This document shows, one piece after another, positions 1-12,565 of a stretch of DNA of 64,000 nucleotides. The translations under genes were made by a program, and so were the position numbers. The notes below the pieces were generated by a model. The model was given only the letters and a program-made list of their open reading frames with translations, had not been told where the DNA came from and ran no database searches. The stretch is taken from contig NC_052135.2 of NCBI RefSeq assembly GCF_016086655.4, forward strand, positions 8,522,363-8,586,362, in the 5' to 3' direction. Each line of letters starts with the position of its first letter. Position 1 is the first letter of the stretch. The DNA comes from Lepeophtheirus salmonis. Its lineage: Eukaryota > Arthropoda > Copepoda > Siphonostomatoida > Caligidae.

Positions 1-732
1 CATCCTGACAGGTGATACTTTTTACCCATAGACTATTTGCAAAACGTACATTTGGAAGTTTGTCCAAAAAATTAAAACGAATTTATTAATATATGAGAAG
101 GCATATTATAAATTCAATTTTAAATGATAGTTTGATAAATAGGACCTGTTTTTACTCTCTTATCTTTACCAAATTAATATAGATCAATAAATTTGTTGCA
201 TGTCATATAGATAAATTAATGAATGTTCTTTTGCAGAATAATATTTATTTATTAATAATCAATATATAGAAATAACAATGAATTAATAACTAAGACTTGA
301 ATTGTATTCAAGTCTCTTACCGTAATATTACTTTAAATGCGTTAAATAATATGTTACTTTATCTCCAAGGCAACCCAAGTAACTTTCCAATTACGTGACT
401 CTCCATTTTTAAGAACAGTGCTCGTTCCTTGATATTAGATATCAAAATTATAGGCCATACTAAGGAGCAAATCAGAAAATGAAGAGTGACAGTCCTTGGC
501 TTTATGCTTAATGTGTTGTGTTTATTATCAATAATGTATATAATTGAAAATGAAATATTATTCTATTAAATAACACTAATTTATTTTCCAACAAAGAATA
601 AAATATTTTGATCATAATATCTAAATTTAATTAAAATATGCAACTGTATATATTAATATTTCAAATTTTTTGGCAAATGTTGGGAATTCTCCTGTGGAGA
701 AATGCCAGTTTGGGAAATTGTCCTTTAACAAA
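1..732. other. gene-free AT-rich DNA
   Basis: No coding signal, RNA gene or terminal repeat was recognised here. The stretch is AT-rich with short homopolymers. Confidence 0.6.
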
Positions 733-923
733 TACGAGGGTCGTTTTTAAAGTCCGTTCAAAGTCCGAGAGATGACACTACTGGTGTGTATCGAGGTTTG
801 AAAGAAATATACCGATATGGCTCAAAGTTGGTTTGTGTTCTTCCAAGAGATGCTACTAACTCAACATAACCTCAATAAGGCCATTGCTCAGACTTTGCAT
901 GTACTTTTCAAACGACCCTCGTA
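733..923. mobile_element. mariner-type MITE
   Basis: A 191-bp element is bounded by imperfect terminal inverted repeats. The left end starts TACGAGGGTCGTTT and the right end closes AAACGACCCTCGTA, its reverse complement. Each end begins with TA, as expected for Tc1/mariner target sites. The TACGAGGGTCGTT end is one I associate with insect mariners. No transposase remains inside, so this is a non-autonomous, internally deleted copy. Confidence 0.75.
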
Positions 924-970
924 GTCCACTCACGATTTTTTGCAATTCTATACAAAATTATATCAGAGTC

Positions 971-1112
971 AGAGTTAAATTTACTTCTCCTGACATATAA
1001 ATCTTTTTTGAAGTCCATATTCATGATGTATATATATGTACTTCTCTAGGAACGATCGGGACACAGACTATTATTTCTTCCAAGTGCAATGCCCATTGAG
1101 CTGCATTGTTCC
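971..1112 (-). repeat. tRNA-derived SINE-like repeat, copy 1
   Basis: On the minus strand the segment reads from a head with CAGCTCAATGG (resembling the polymerase III A box) through GTGTCCCGATCGTTCC to an AT-rich tail with ATATGGACTT. The same order of blocks occurs at 26660-26820, where the A box reads TAGCTCAATGG. Shared head plus tail in two places indicates a dispersed family; the tRNA origin is inference, because the B box is weak. Confidence 0.5.
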
Positions 1113-4100
1113 ATTTACAGTATATTTTTTTGTCAGCTGTCAAGGCTTCTGCTCCTTATCCCTTAATTAGTGTTATGAAAGTTGATTGGTTGAATTAGAA
1201 TGTGCTCTTCTAAATAATTATTGATTAATATTAATTTCATTGTTGTGAAGAATTAGCCAATTATTACCAAATGATTTTGGACCGTTTTTAGTTGTTGTTT
1301 TTTGGGGGAAAGAGGCTACAAGATGCAATAAAGTTAACTACGTTAGGGATATTTTCAGTTCAGGGAGAAATAATTTGATTTTAACAAAACAACTTTCAGG
1401 ACACACACAAACAGAACATAAGAACTAATCAATTAATTACGTAATTTCTCTTTTTAGAGAGGAATTATACATATAGAATAAATATTTTTATGCATTTGAG
1501 TTCCTTCCAACTAAAATACTCTAATGGGTTTCCCAGCAATAATGTACACATAATATGCATAGGATCTTAAAAAAGTCAATTATTTTCTTAGACCTATCTT
1601 TCAACAATTACATAAGTAGATTTATTTCAAGGGATTCTAATTGCATGCACTGCATACCATTTTTGAAAGTGGAGGTGCAAATGAACTAATAACTTAAATG
1701 TAATGAAAATATATGATAATTGTTCATTCCAAAAAAGCAAGTGGGCCATACCATCTATTACGTGGCCCCGAAACTCTAAGTATTTAGTAATGATCTTGGA
1801 GCCTCTTTTCTGTTTATGTGTTATTGTCTTCGTTTTTAAGCAAGTTCATTGATATTCTTTGTGTTTCTGCTTAATCTCTTAGGGCAGTGCTTTAAAAAAA
1901 AATTGAGACTGTGTATCACAGAAGAAAATATTACCTAGTATCTGCATTTAAAAAAAAAATCCGGAGATCTTTTCTTTATGAAGAAAAAAAAAAAAAAATA
2001 TTTGGGATGATTTTCTTTTATAAGAGACGTATTTCTTACATATTTCTTATTTTTTGACAAGCTTATCTATTGTTTAACAAAATTTTAGTCTAGTGAGTTA
2101 TTTCCTCCCGCCTTCACCACCAAATCAACCCACCGTGTTCGAGAATCATAGTTTGAAAAATCTGTTTTAGAGTCACCGCCGCTAGAATGTTTGGTAGTGT
2201 GGGTTACAAATTTACAAATTATATAATGGTGACGTCAAAGGAGTACCAACACATATAAAAAAAAAAAAATATTTTTTTTTTTTTTGGGGGGGGGAAGGGT
2301 ACTGTATACGGGTTTCCCTTTGAATTTAAGCCAATGAAATAACTGTGTATATTACATATGTAGTTGGTATATTTTGTGGGCTTCTAAATATTTTTCACAG
2401 GTCTTCCAAAAAAAAAAAAAAAAAAAAAAAAATGAATAGCTCTGCTTGGTAGTAGCTAATTTTAATGATTGTCAATCCCTACACTATATACAGTGCACCA
2501 TGTGAGACTTTCAGACATTCATATTTACAGAGAAACTTTGCTTTATTAGTATAGATGATGAAGAAGATTCAAAGTGTACCTAGGTCCCAGTTTTTGCTTT
2601 GATTGGCATTAATGCAAACATCGACTACATATTTTATTCAAAATGAGTACCATTGATTGATATGTTTTTTTTCTATATTAAAAAAATAAAGTAGAACAGA
2701 CCTATTTGTTTTGTATGTATCATTTGTATGCTTATTTTTAGACTTAACACTTCTCTGATAGATACAGCCATCAAAAGGCTTTAAGTATCTATGAAAGAAT
2801 ATAAGGGTATTTCAATTTTTTGACATTTTGGATGATTGAATTACATGATTATAGATATGTACAAAGGGAAAATCAATCAATATGATTAAATTAGAGCAGA
2901 ACTTTTGAATTGAAGGGGGAAGAAGGAAGTAAAGAAAAAAATACTCTACAAAAGTTGTTACAAATCATTTTTTAAATAAGGAGAGATAAAAATATAATTT
3001 TATTGTTACATAACAACGTGTAAATTGACTAAATTACTCTTGTGTATTTACATAATTTGGACTTATGTAGATCTTTAAAACTACATCCATGTTACGTGCA
3101 TAATTAATTAATTAATTTACAAAATTTATACTACGACGTAGATATGAATACTGCCCTATTCAGGCCTATCACACTAGCTCCCATTTTCTCATATAGAAGG
3201 TTGATCTTATTTAGTGATACACATTTCATTTTTTTCAATTTTTCAAGAGTTAAAACGAAAGGTTTTGTGAGGACATTTATTTAACAAAATTATCTGAAAA
3301 TAGTGCTCCGTAACACTTTTATCCAATATGTGATCCCTCAACTCTAATAATTGCTTCAAAACTAGGCCTAAATCCCTTACCTACCTTGACTATGTATCAG
3401 ACTCTACAACGCCCAAGATCATTGTTCCTGTCAGATTTTTTGGTCTGAAGATGAAACATTGTCGGGATATTCGGTTGTCATGGAGCGGCTTTTTTGCTTA
3501 TTCATGGTTTTTTTTGTTGGCCTATAGAAAATTTAGAATCTTTTTTGCTCTTTCCAGCCATCTCATCTTGCTGTGTCCAGAGATAAGATGTCTTATTCTC
3601 CTCCTCCGTGAATTTACGCAATTTTCATTCCGGATTGAAAATAATAAAATGGATACCTCTAGATAAGATCAACCCTCTATTATAGGTAGGGTGTGAAAAT
3701 GGTCGAAATCCTCTTGAGCATATATTAAATATATATATATATATACTGTTAACTTGAAAGACACAAGTTTGATTTGAAAAACAACAATTTTGTAATATTA
3801 GTTTCTAAAACAGGGGAAAAAAATTATTACTATATATAAAAAGATCATCAAAAAATGTGCTTTTTATATTAAAAAAAGGTTATCCCAAAATAAATTTAAG
3901 CTCATTTAAGACAAGGCCCTTGGCATACATATATACAATAAAATTTTATAATACATGACAACCAGGGTAGAAGTAATTGAAGGGAGAGGGGAGGCTGAGT
4001 GTGGTTTCATTCGAGAAACGATATTCTAAAGTTACCATGGAAATACAATCAGTCGCAATCATGTGTTGGAGTAGAGAGAAACGTACATTTGCTTCGAAAA

Positions 4101-4159
4101 TAAATATTGCCAAAAAATGGTTTGACAGAATATTTTATTTAATTAAACTAATTGAAATG
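1113..4159. other. gene-free AT-rich DNA with homopolymers
   Basis: No gene recognised. It holds homopolymers (an A17 near 1983; an A run followed by a T run and nine G at 2257-2294; an A25 at 2408-2432) and a TA dinucleotide run near 3730. Short open frames at 3451-3666 and 3977-4162 show no domain and have neighbouring-DNA composition, so they are not called. Confidence 0.5.
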
Positions 4160-5040
4160 TAACTTTCGAATATTTACAGGTGCGATTTACGAAAATCAGT
4201 TAATTCCTTCCATTTCAAATGTATGAAAAACCTTTTTTTCAATTCATTTTCATTATTTGAAATTTGCAAAAGAATTCTTTGAACACAAATTACGCAACAA
4301 ATAACGATGCTAGAGAGCTAAAATTACTGCCATCATATTTTTTGTTATGCAAGTTTTGTTTCAATGTTCAAATTGAGTAATCAATATATTATTTATATCG
4401 GAAAAACCAACATTTTAGACTTTTTCAGAATCACCAATCACTTATTACATAGTCAATTCTGCATCATTTAATAGCAAATAACTATCCCTCTAAAACCTTT
4501 GAATTAAAAGTTATTTAAAGTTAAACAAAATAATGAACAAATCAAACAAAATTGATGCCAACAGATCCGGTGTCATTCAAGGTTTCTAAATGAGTACAGT
4601 TTGTTTAAATGAGTTCATTGGAACCGTATTAATTTGGAAAAACTAACATTTTAAAGACTATTTCCTAATCACCAATAACGAGTTACCTGATCCACAAATT
4701 GTATACAATTATAAAATAAGGTATATTGGTAATTTTTTGTTTTATCAATCAAATAATTATCCCTCTACAGCCTCTAAATGAATCATTATTTAAAGATAAA
4801 CAACACTATCAAAAAAAGGACCAAGTATTGAAATACAAAAGATTAGTTTATCTAGTGTATGGAAAATGGGGGACATCATGTATCTGATATGATTTTCAAA
4901 ACTGTCTAAAATTAAGTAACTACTACAGTGCACTATTATTATGAAACACAAATAAAAATTTTCTAATTTACAAACTTGTTTTATTACCTTTTGAAAAAAT
5001 GAAGTTATGTTACTTCACCTTGTATCGTGATAAAATAGAT
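4160..5040. repeat. dispersed repeat D, copy 1, with internal duplication
   Basis: Both ends of this segment recur at 12067-12565. The left part shares TCGAATAT...TTCATTATTTGAAATTTGCA, and the right part shares the TGATTTTCAAAA block followed by ACTTGTTTTATT and a CCTTTTG-like stretch. Copy 1 is longer because its centre is duplicated: the AACATTTTA...AATCACCAAT block and the TATCCCTCTA block each occur twice, near 4410 and 4650 and near 4485 and 4755. No reading frame or clear terminal inverted repeat was seen. Confidence 0.55.
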
Positions 5041-7042
5041 TTTAGGGATTATTATCACCTGCCCTGCTCAAACCAAAAGGAGGATACTTCTATAATGGTT
5101 AATGAGCACATTAACTATTATTGATACATCATCATTTTCAGTTATTTAGTAATCAGGGTGAGGGCTGTATTTCACTGAATATTCAAGATAAGATATGGAG
5201 TATGTGTGTTTTGTCTGACTAAAAAAACAATTATTTGATATGATGATTGTATTCAAATTTATACAAGGCATTTTGAGTATCAGAGAGTCTCATATAAAAA
5301 AAAGAATTGAAAAAAATTCTCCGTAACTGTGTTTTGCCTGAAGATATATATAACAATTGACATTTTTTTTACCATGTCACTTTGATCAAAGTATCATCTT
5401 ATTTAAATATTCATTTTATATGGAAAAACATCTATTTTCCTTTAAAGGAAAGCATACTCAGTTAATAAACATTTTATTTCCACAAGAGATGCTGATATAC
5501 TGCGTATCCCATTATACATCATTTCATTTTCTCATTAAAAAAAAAAGATGATGAATGGTTTCAGTGTACATACTTGAAGATATCACAAGCATGACGTAAT
5601 GTATCATTTATAAACGTGGATTTATTTCATAGGTAACTAGCATCACCCCCTAAGCAATTTCGAATAACAATCAAGAACATTTTTTTTTTCCAACTCTTCA
5701 ATATTTCATAACATATTTGGATTTATTAAGGAGTGTAGATTCAAATTTATATGATGTAACAGAAGGGGGAGGGGGGCGAGAAAGTAGTAGCTGATTGTCA
5801 TTGCAACTCTACCTTCACTCAGGGGTAATGTTAGCTTTTATCATTTGGGGAGAGCTTAGCCCAAAAAAAAAAATTATCAACGCTGTTAAATAATTACTTA
5901 TATAGATAATAAGTTATATATATATTAGCCTAGGGTGGTGGCGTTACAGGGCTTAATAGAGGGGAATAGAAACAAAGAATGAAGGTGGAATAAGAAAAGG
6001 ACAGAGAGAAGGAGGTTGTAGATACAAGATACAAAGGGAGAAGAAAAGAGGCGAGAGACAAACTTATAAATATTTATAAGATTTTTTTTTTTTTTGGGGG
6101 GTGGGGGCTCACTTGTTATTTGGTTCAAATATCAAGAATCTTAGCTAAATTTTAGTTTAAGGCTTTTCAAAATGGGAAGATAAATTATTTAACACAAAAT
6201 CTAAACTTCACAAGTAGAAGGGAAATATCCCAAATTGAGCAACCTTCCCATAAATATGAAAACGTCTAAATAATAAAATACACCCCGAACCATCATTAAT
6301 GAACCAAACCCCAGAATGATAAAATATTTTATATACGGTTATTCAAGCTAATAATAGCTCACAAAAAAATATTTAGCATAAGCAAAATATTTTATGCAAA
6401 AATTAATATCTGAATGATTTATTTATTTAAAACCAGATTTTAAAAGGTATCATTGTATGTATATTAGAATTGTGCTTATCAAAAATATTTGTTCTCCCAT
6501 GATGCCAAATATAGAAAGTCTTATAAGTAAGTAATAGGTAATTAAAGAAGTAGAAGTCTTCATAATTATTCTTTCTTAATATATGATTTTGTTGGTTTTT
6601 CAGTGATACATAAACTTCCATTGATCTGTTGATTGTCTATATGAAAGGATTTTATTTATCTATTCTTTATCTTTAGATTGTTGGCATAATTTTTGCATGA
6701 AAGGCTTTAGCTTTCTTTTTCCATTTAATTATTACTCCCATTACTTTTCTTTAAGTTTGTATATAGAATATATTGTCTTCAATGTCAAGAGTATTTTCAT
6801 TTGTTATTCTAAAAAAAACAACCCCCAAAAAAAAAAACTTCATGCTTGATACTTGAAAAGATACAACTAAATAATTTATTAGGACAATAAACGTTGCTGT
6901 GGTTATAATTAACTTTTTTGATATGTGTTAAAGTCATATTACATTTAAAAATAATTTGGTGATATTTACATATGAGAATATATGTATGTTTGGTACATTG
7001 CACAAATGTTTGGATGCTTCGAGAGATCTTTGGAGGATTTTA
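5041..7042. other. gene-free DNA 3' of the arrestin gene
   Basis: No gene recognised. A purine-rich tract lies at about 5945-6055, followed at 6081-6107 by a T run and a G-rich run, near copies of a similar T-then-G tract at 2272-2294. Minus-strand downstream signals of the arrestin would fall here; a minus-strand AATAAA (plus 7039-7044) overlaps the stop codon. Confidence 0.4.
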
Positions 7043-7934
7043 TTATTGTGTTTCAGACTCTGGAGGATTTACATGATCCAGACCCTTAAGAATAAAAGGG
7101 ATCTTTATATGAACGTCTCTCTTAAGAAGACCAAAGCTTACGGTGACTTGTACAAAATAATGCACTTTTATGACAAAAATGGAGCTTTTAGCCATAACGA
7201 CTGAGGGTGCAAAGTTTTGTAGGCGTGTTTTATGGGGATATTTTTCCTGTACTGCAAGCCATGAGTACTCTTTTTGAAGGAGAAACTCCATCTCGTAGGT
7301 AGAGGAAAAGGATTTCTCGTTGGAATTGAGATCATCCACATTTAGAGCTCCTAAGTAATTTTTAAAGCTTCCATTTGAGAACATAGCAACATCTACTTGC
7401 TGTACGATGACAAACTTAAGTCTCTTGACGGAGTGACCTCCTTTAGAACGATGCAAATGTACATTGATTTTAATCTGCTCTGTTTGAACATAGTTGTTTT
7501 TATTTAGGGAAATGTTCAATTTGACATTGTTATCACTGAGGAGGAAATGTTTCTCAAGACTGACATTCGGAGAGGAAATGGATGGAGACTCTTGGGTTTC
7601 TTCAACGGATTCATGGACTTGCACACTCATACAAATCATTTTTTGAGGCTTTGGAACAATGTCTGGACCTGCGGATGCAAATACTTGCACTTCATAGTTG
7701 GTACCAATGGGTGAACCAGAGTAAGGACGACAAGGATGGAGGCGAATACTCGGGGGTGCAGAGCTATTGAGCTGAAGTTTTATGGGTACAGTGACGAAGC
7801 CGGTTTTGCTTATTTTGAACTCAATTGAATTGGGATCTGGTTCGGACTTGAGAGAAGGATATATTTGCTCCGACACCATGACGATTTCATTGCAGAATCG
7901 GATCCCCATCATTTCCTCGTCCTCTCTTCCATAT
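7043..7934 (-). CDS. arrestin, last visible exon (C-terminal two thirds)
   Basis: This exon encodes about 296 residues of an arrestin, a cytosolic adaptor that binds activated G-protein-coupled receptors. It opens with YGREDEEMMGIRF, matching the arrestin finger loop (YGRED...G). It continues with SEQIYP, then PPSIRLHP...GTNYEVQVF (like the family's PCSVTLQP...GVDYEVKAF), a C-domain with HFLLSDNNVKLNISLNKNNY, and IKIPFILKG near the end (family: VELPFTLMH). A TTTCAG acceptor precedes the first base at 7934, giving phase with the exon at 54451-54866. A stop lies at 7043-7045. The usual C-terminal tail with clathrin and AP2 motifs is absent. A GTAAAT donor at 7067-7072 could instead splice to an exon outside what I can see. 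Family assignment is firm; the 3' end is not. Confidence 0.88.
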
Positions 7935-7936
7935 CT

Positions 7937-10898
7937 GAAATAAGAGTAATTAAATTTTAGGTACGTTATATATTAATATATTGAGGCTTTATTCAAAATT
8001 ACAAAGCTGAAACAATTTTAGTATGTTTTACATTTATGTAAGGCTCTTCTGGATACGATATTTCCATAGTAAGTAAAATAAAAGTACCTACTATTCATTT
8101 CCTTCTAATCTAGTAAATATGTATACATACATGCAACTAAAAAAATACAAAATGGAAGCATTATCATATGAATAATAAATTAATTCAAATGAAGGTGACT
8201 ATGCTATTAGATTTAGAAATGCATGCATGTACGACGTTCTTACATGAAAACCAAAGTTATTTGACAATATAGGAACATCTGATTTAATATTATATTTATT
8301 CTAAATATCTACAATCTACATAAAATACTCTTTGAAAAGTTTAGAGACATTTCATAAATTTAGCTTTAATAATTATAAAAGACCCAATTAAAAGTCAGAT
8401 TTATTTAAATTGTGAGGTGTTGACTTCTATACTTTTGCTCCTTAATTATTTTCTTTTGACTCGTGCTCTAATAGTTGATTCATTTAACGGGAATTGTCTC
8501 TATTTCAGCTTTAAATATCCCTACTACTGAATAAGAAATAGTTAAACTGAAGTGCATCAATTGAACTCTTATTCCTTTCCTGGAGCCACGCGTAAAGAGG
8601 ATTTGCAAGGAGGCTTTAAAATGTATATATTTTTTAATAAATGATGAAGCTATTTCTAGATAATAGTATATTTTTATACACATACTTTATGGACGGTGCT
8701 TAATTGGTTTGAGTCATTATGTAATCTGTATGCATGTATTAATGGAATGAATGAATTAAATTAGGACATCTACCAACACGCATTGAAAAATGAGTTTTAT
8801 ATGTTAATGCATGCTTCGATACATTTCCTTTTTATTACTTTTTAATTCATTCACTATATTATGTAGTATGTGAAAGTCTTGGTCTTGTTTCTTTGGGTCA
8901 TTCAAAGTTTAAATCTCTTTTACAAATAAAAGTTATTTAACCTTTTTCTTTCATGCTGTAAATCAAGCAAACAAAAAAAGGAAACACATAATATAAAATC
9001 AACTACGTTGGTTGTGGTAAAAAATATAGAGTGATGATATTTTTCCGTATGAAACTTTTCAGTTTTTGTGGAAGTATAGGAGGATTCTATACAAGATCTG
9101 GAGAAATTGATTATGAATTATTATACATCATAGACAAGTGGGACGCAACCTCCACATTATCACTTTGTAAATTTATTTATTAATAGTGCAAAGTTTTGCC
9201 CTATGAGAGTATGTTGAAATAAAAATCGTAGCTTTTGATCTAAGAAATAACAAAAATCTAAAGACTTAATTTAATTTAAAGAAGAATTTAATATTTTAAT
9301 CATTAACTTTAGTAAAAGATTACCTTTAGTTTTATGTGAAGATTTAATTTTTATTATGCTCCAAAGACAATTTTTAAAATTTAAAAGTTAGTTTTTGTAT
9401 TCAAATTTCATTGTATTCCTTTTGGATATATCATTTAATCTTAAATGTCCTGTATATGGCTGAATATAAAGTAAACTTAATAGAACAAAAGTTTCAATGA
9501 AGAAAATAAAAATATTTTATAAACTATCTGTTTTATGTCTTTCAGTGATATTGAACATTTAATTCCTTCATAGTTTTACATATTTTGAGTCTCTTAATGA
9601 TGATGTTATTATCATCGCTATAAAAAAATGAATTGATGAACAATCACTGTCTTTGTCATAGGTCAAACTGAAGCTACATGGTACATTCTGATGTCTAGTG
9701 GATTAAATTGAGTTTAATGATATGTATTGTATAAACGAAGGTATGTAGTCTTTAAAGGAAACAAAATATGGTATTTGTATCAGGTTATTCAGCATTAATT
9801 TTGGACTGCGAGTTTTTTTATTAGTTCCATTAGTTTTATAATGTGCTTTTTCTCTCTTAAAGAAGAGAATGTATTAGTAAGATACGTATATTTGAAGTAT
9901 ATGTCTACGTAACTACATAGAATAGGGGAAATATTATATGTTTGTTAAATAATGGAATTACAATAATATGATATTATTAGAAAGGTTGCACAATTTTAAA
10001 AGTAAAAAAAGTGTCTAGATGTAAAGTAATTGTATAAAAACCCTATTTTCCATTGTTATGGTCAACTCACTTATGCTTCAACCAAAAAATCTTATATTTT
10101 TTTTCCTCTATGGAATTGATTGATGTTTCCTTTGAATTTTTTAATCAAAATATGTAATATTTATTACTATAAAATGCATTAAATGGTCGTTTTTTGTTGG
10201 AGTAATTATACAATTATTTTCTTGCTCCATATTCTGCATGTTTGTCAATCCATAAGTATATTCCAATACTAATAATCAATCATGTCTATTGATAATTGAT
10301 ATCGGAGAATGGATTAGTATTTCTTCCATTGGAACAGTTGTCGTGTTTTTTTGTTTTTCTTTTTGTTATTATTATAATGCATGGAATGAAAAGTACTGGG
10401 CTTCATACATAGATAACACTTTTTTTTTATATTTTTTAATCTCTTTTTCAGTTTGTGAGTTATTGTGCTATGTATGACGCTACTTTTGTTATTTTCAAAA
10501 AAATGGATAATACTTTTCACCCCATATGTTACTTTGATATTATTTTTTATACATCTGTCATTTTATTTGCGAGATTACTGAATGAAACTACTTTGGAGTA
10601 TTATTCTTTTTTTTTTCATTTTTGTAACCAAGAACCTCTTTTAAAATTCGTAAATGTGTACAAGGTACTTTTGCTCGAATACAGCCAATTCATTAATACA
10701 TTATACAAAATTACCTTTTAATATGTAGACCTGGTTTTGCAGTACGTATACCAAAACACTTTTGTTGAATTCTCTATAGATAAGTAATGGTAAAAAAAGT
10801 TCCTTTTGTAAAGTGCATTAATTTTATTGAAAAAAATGATTAAATATTGATAATAAATTTATTAATTGTGCATTTGAGTGAGACATCATAACCAATGA
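7937..10898. other. intronic DNA without recognised elements
   Basis: AT-rich intron sequence. Short open frames near 10289-10721 are Phe/Tyr/Ile-rich with no domain and look like chance frames in T-rich DNA. No repeat boundary recognised. Confidence 0.45.
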
Positions 10899-11340
10899 TT
10901 AAAATCTTGTGTATTTTGGGCATGTTAAAAAAGAAGGAACCGAAAATCAATAGGGTAACCCTTACAATTTGAAGAATGATTTAGAAAAAAAGGAGCTTAG
11001 CATTCATACCATTTTATTAGATCACCTACAATCAGCTGTGACAATGAAGGAGTCCGAGAGAATGAAATAAACAAGGACATTGGCAAGAATTACTACGATG
11101 TCAATCCTAAATTCTACTCAAAGTTCAATAATTATTACTCCGCAACAAATCCTCGAGGTTACTCTCCGTCTTTTATGAGCAAACACGAATGTTCAATCAG
11201 GCTTTGAATATAGTTAAATGAAGTTCACTACTTAGGAGTTAGACAATAATGAGAAAAACTACGGAAAATTAATTCTTCAGACTACCAATAAAAAAAAACC
11301 AGGTCAGCTAAAAAATAAACACGATTTACATCACTTATCA
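10899..11340. mobile_element. family A MITE, copy 1
   Basis: The left end reads AAAATCTTGTGTATTTTGGG and the right end AAACACGATTTA, imperfect inverted ends of the AAATCGTRTGTATTT type. Inside, on the plus strand, are CTACAATCAGCTGTGACAA, a GAGAATGAAATAAACAAGGAC-like block, ACTACGATGTCAATCCTAAAT and TTTTATGAGC...CGAATGTTCAATC. The same ordered blocks recur at 48611-49045 (opposite orientation), 50490-50932 and 56423-56825 (opposite orientation). No transposase is present. Confidence 0.65.
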
Positions 11341-11683
11341 TACCATAAGGCAGTGGTCTGTGGGTGTCGACCAAAATAGGGTCGCGACATCAACTGCTTG
11401 TGGTTGATGATTGATTTTGAGATGAATATGAATATTATTACACTATTATGTCAATACTGATCTGTATATATTTAGAGTTTTATATATGTAGTTGTCCTTA
11501 TATTTATCGGTCCGTGTTTATAATAAATGTCGTGTTGCTACCATGTATATAGTGCTCCCTGGTATATATTATAACTCTTTTATTTTAGTTGATGATAGAA
11601 AGTTTCAGTAATATCATTTATTTATGGGCTTTTATACCTTTCTGTTGTGCTTGAATTGAGTATTGAAGTTTATTTGTTTTGAT

Positions 11684-12066
11684 ATGTCTGTAGATATAAT
11701 GTCCATTGTTCCCCTTAAAGGATCTAACTACTCCGCGTGGAAAATAACACTGATGAAGGAGAATCTTTGGAAAATTGTCTTGTGATAGGAAACAGAGACT
11801 TTAGAATTCGTAAAGCCCTATTATAGTATTATCAATGGATACATCTCTAGAATAAATAGTTGGAGAAGCAATAGATCCCTCTTGGTTTGGAGTCAACTGC
11901 AAACCACGTTTCAAATGAAAATATATGGTTGCTTGTCAGTTGAAAGACTGTGAGAGTGCTCAAGGTCATGATAAGAAAATAACTGAAATACTTGATGAAA
12001 TTTCAGTAAAAAGTAGCAAGATTTATGAAAACAAGGTTGTGTATCAATTAGCGAGTCTGCTTATCT
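11684..12066 (+). pseudogene. Ty1/copia gag relic
   Basis: Reading the plus strand across frames gives MSVDIMSIVPLKGSNYSAWK, then MKENLWKIV, IDPSLLVWSQLQTTFQMK and LKDCESAQGHDKKITEILDE. This order matches the N-terminal gag domain of copia-class elements (family: PLKGSNYxxWK...LWxIV...VWxxLxxxFQ...). Gag packages element RNA into virus-like particles. Several stops and frame changes break it, and it ends abruptly where dispersed repeat D begins, so only about 130 codons of gag remain. No pol or LTR was identified. Confidence 0.7.
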
Positions 12067-12565
12067 CAATAAGTCTCTTCAATTTCGAATATACATAAAA
12101 AAGTTTATTCAATTTATTTTCATGATTTGAAATTTGCACAATTATTTTAATGCAAGTAATTCTACGGATAATAATGGCAGAAGGATGAAATTGTTGGCAA
12201 AAAATGTGTTTTTCTGATGGATTCTAAATTGAAGCAGTTTTCCGGAAGTACAACATTTTAAAACTTTTGCGAAATAGTCTAAAATAATTACTTAATCAAC
12301 GAATCATCCACAGCTATGAATTAAAATATGTTTACAATGAAATTTTGTATAAAATAATTATTCATTTTAAAATTTAAATGAAATAACGGAAGTTCAGTTT
12401 ATTCAGTGTATAACAATACCTCTTTGATCTGATTTTCAAAAACGGTGTAAAAGAAAACTTTAAAGTTGTACTATCATAGTGGAGCAAAAATAAAAAAAAT
12501 CTGATTTGTAAAACTTGTTTTATTGCCTTGTGTAAAAAGGACGTTTTGTTGTTGCACCCTTTACT
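12067..12565. repeat. dispersed repeat D, copy 2
   Basis: Shares its left (TTTCGAATATACAT..., GATTTGAAATTTGCA) and right (TGATCTGATTTTCAAAA, ACTTGTTTTATTGCC) blocks with 4160-5040 but lacks that copy's internal duplication. It abuts the copia gag relic directly. Confidence 0.5.

Noticed and set aside
2257..2294. A-run, T-run then nine G; possible G-quadruplex or polyadenylation scar
   Set aside because: A single G run cannot make an intramolecular quadruplex, and no retroposed sequence lies next to it; low-complexity DNA.
10289..10721. Overlapping short open frames rich in Phe, Tyr and Ile
   Set aside because: Composition follows T-rich DNA, no domain, no similarity to neighbours; chance frames.
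11349..11400. hAT-like terminus (CAGTGGTCTGTGGGTGTCGA ... GGGTCGCGACA)
   Set aside because: The words resemble hAT ends, but no matching inverted end, target duplication or transposase was found nearby.
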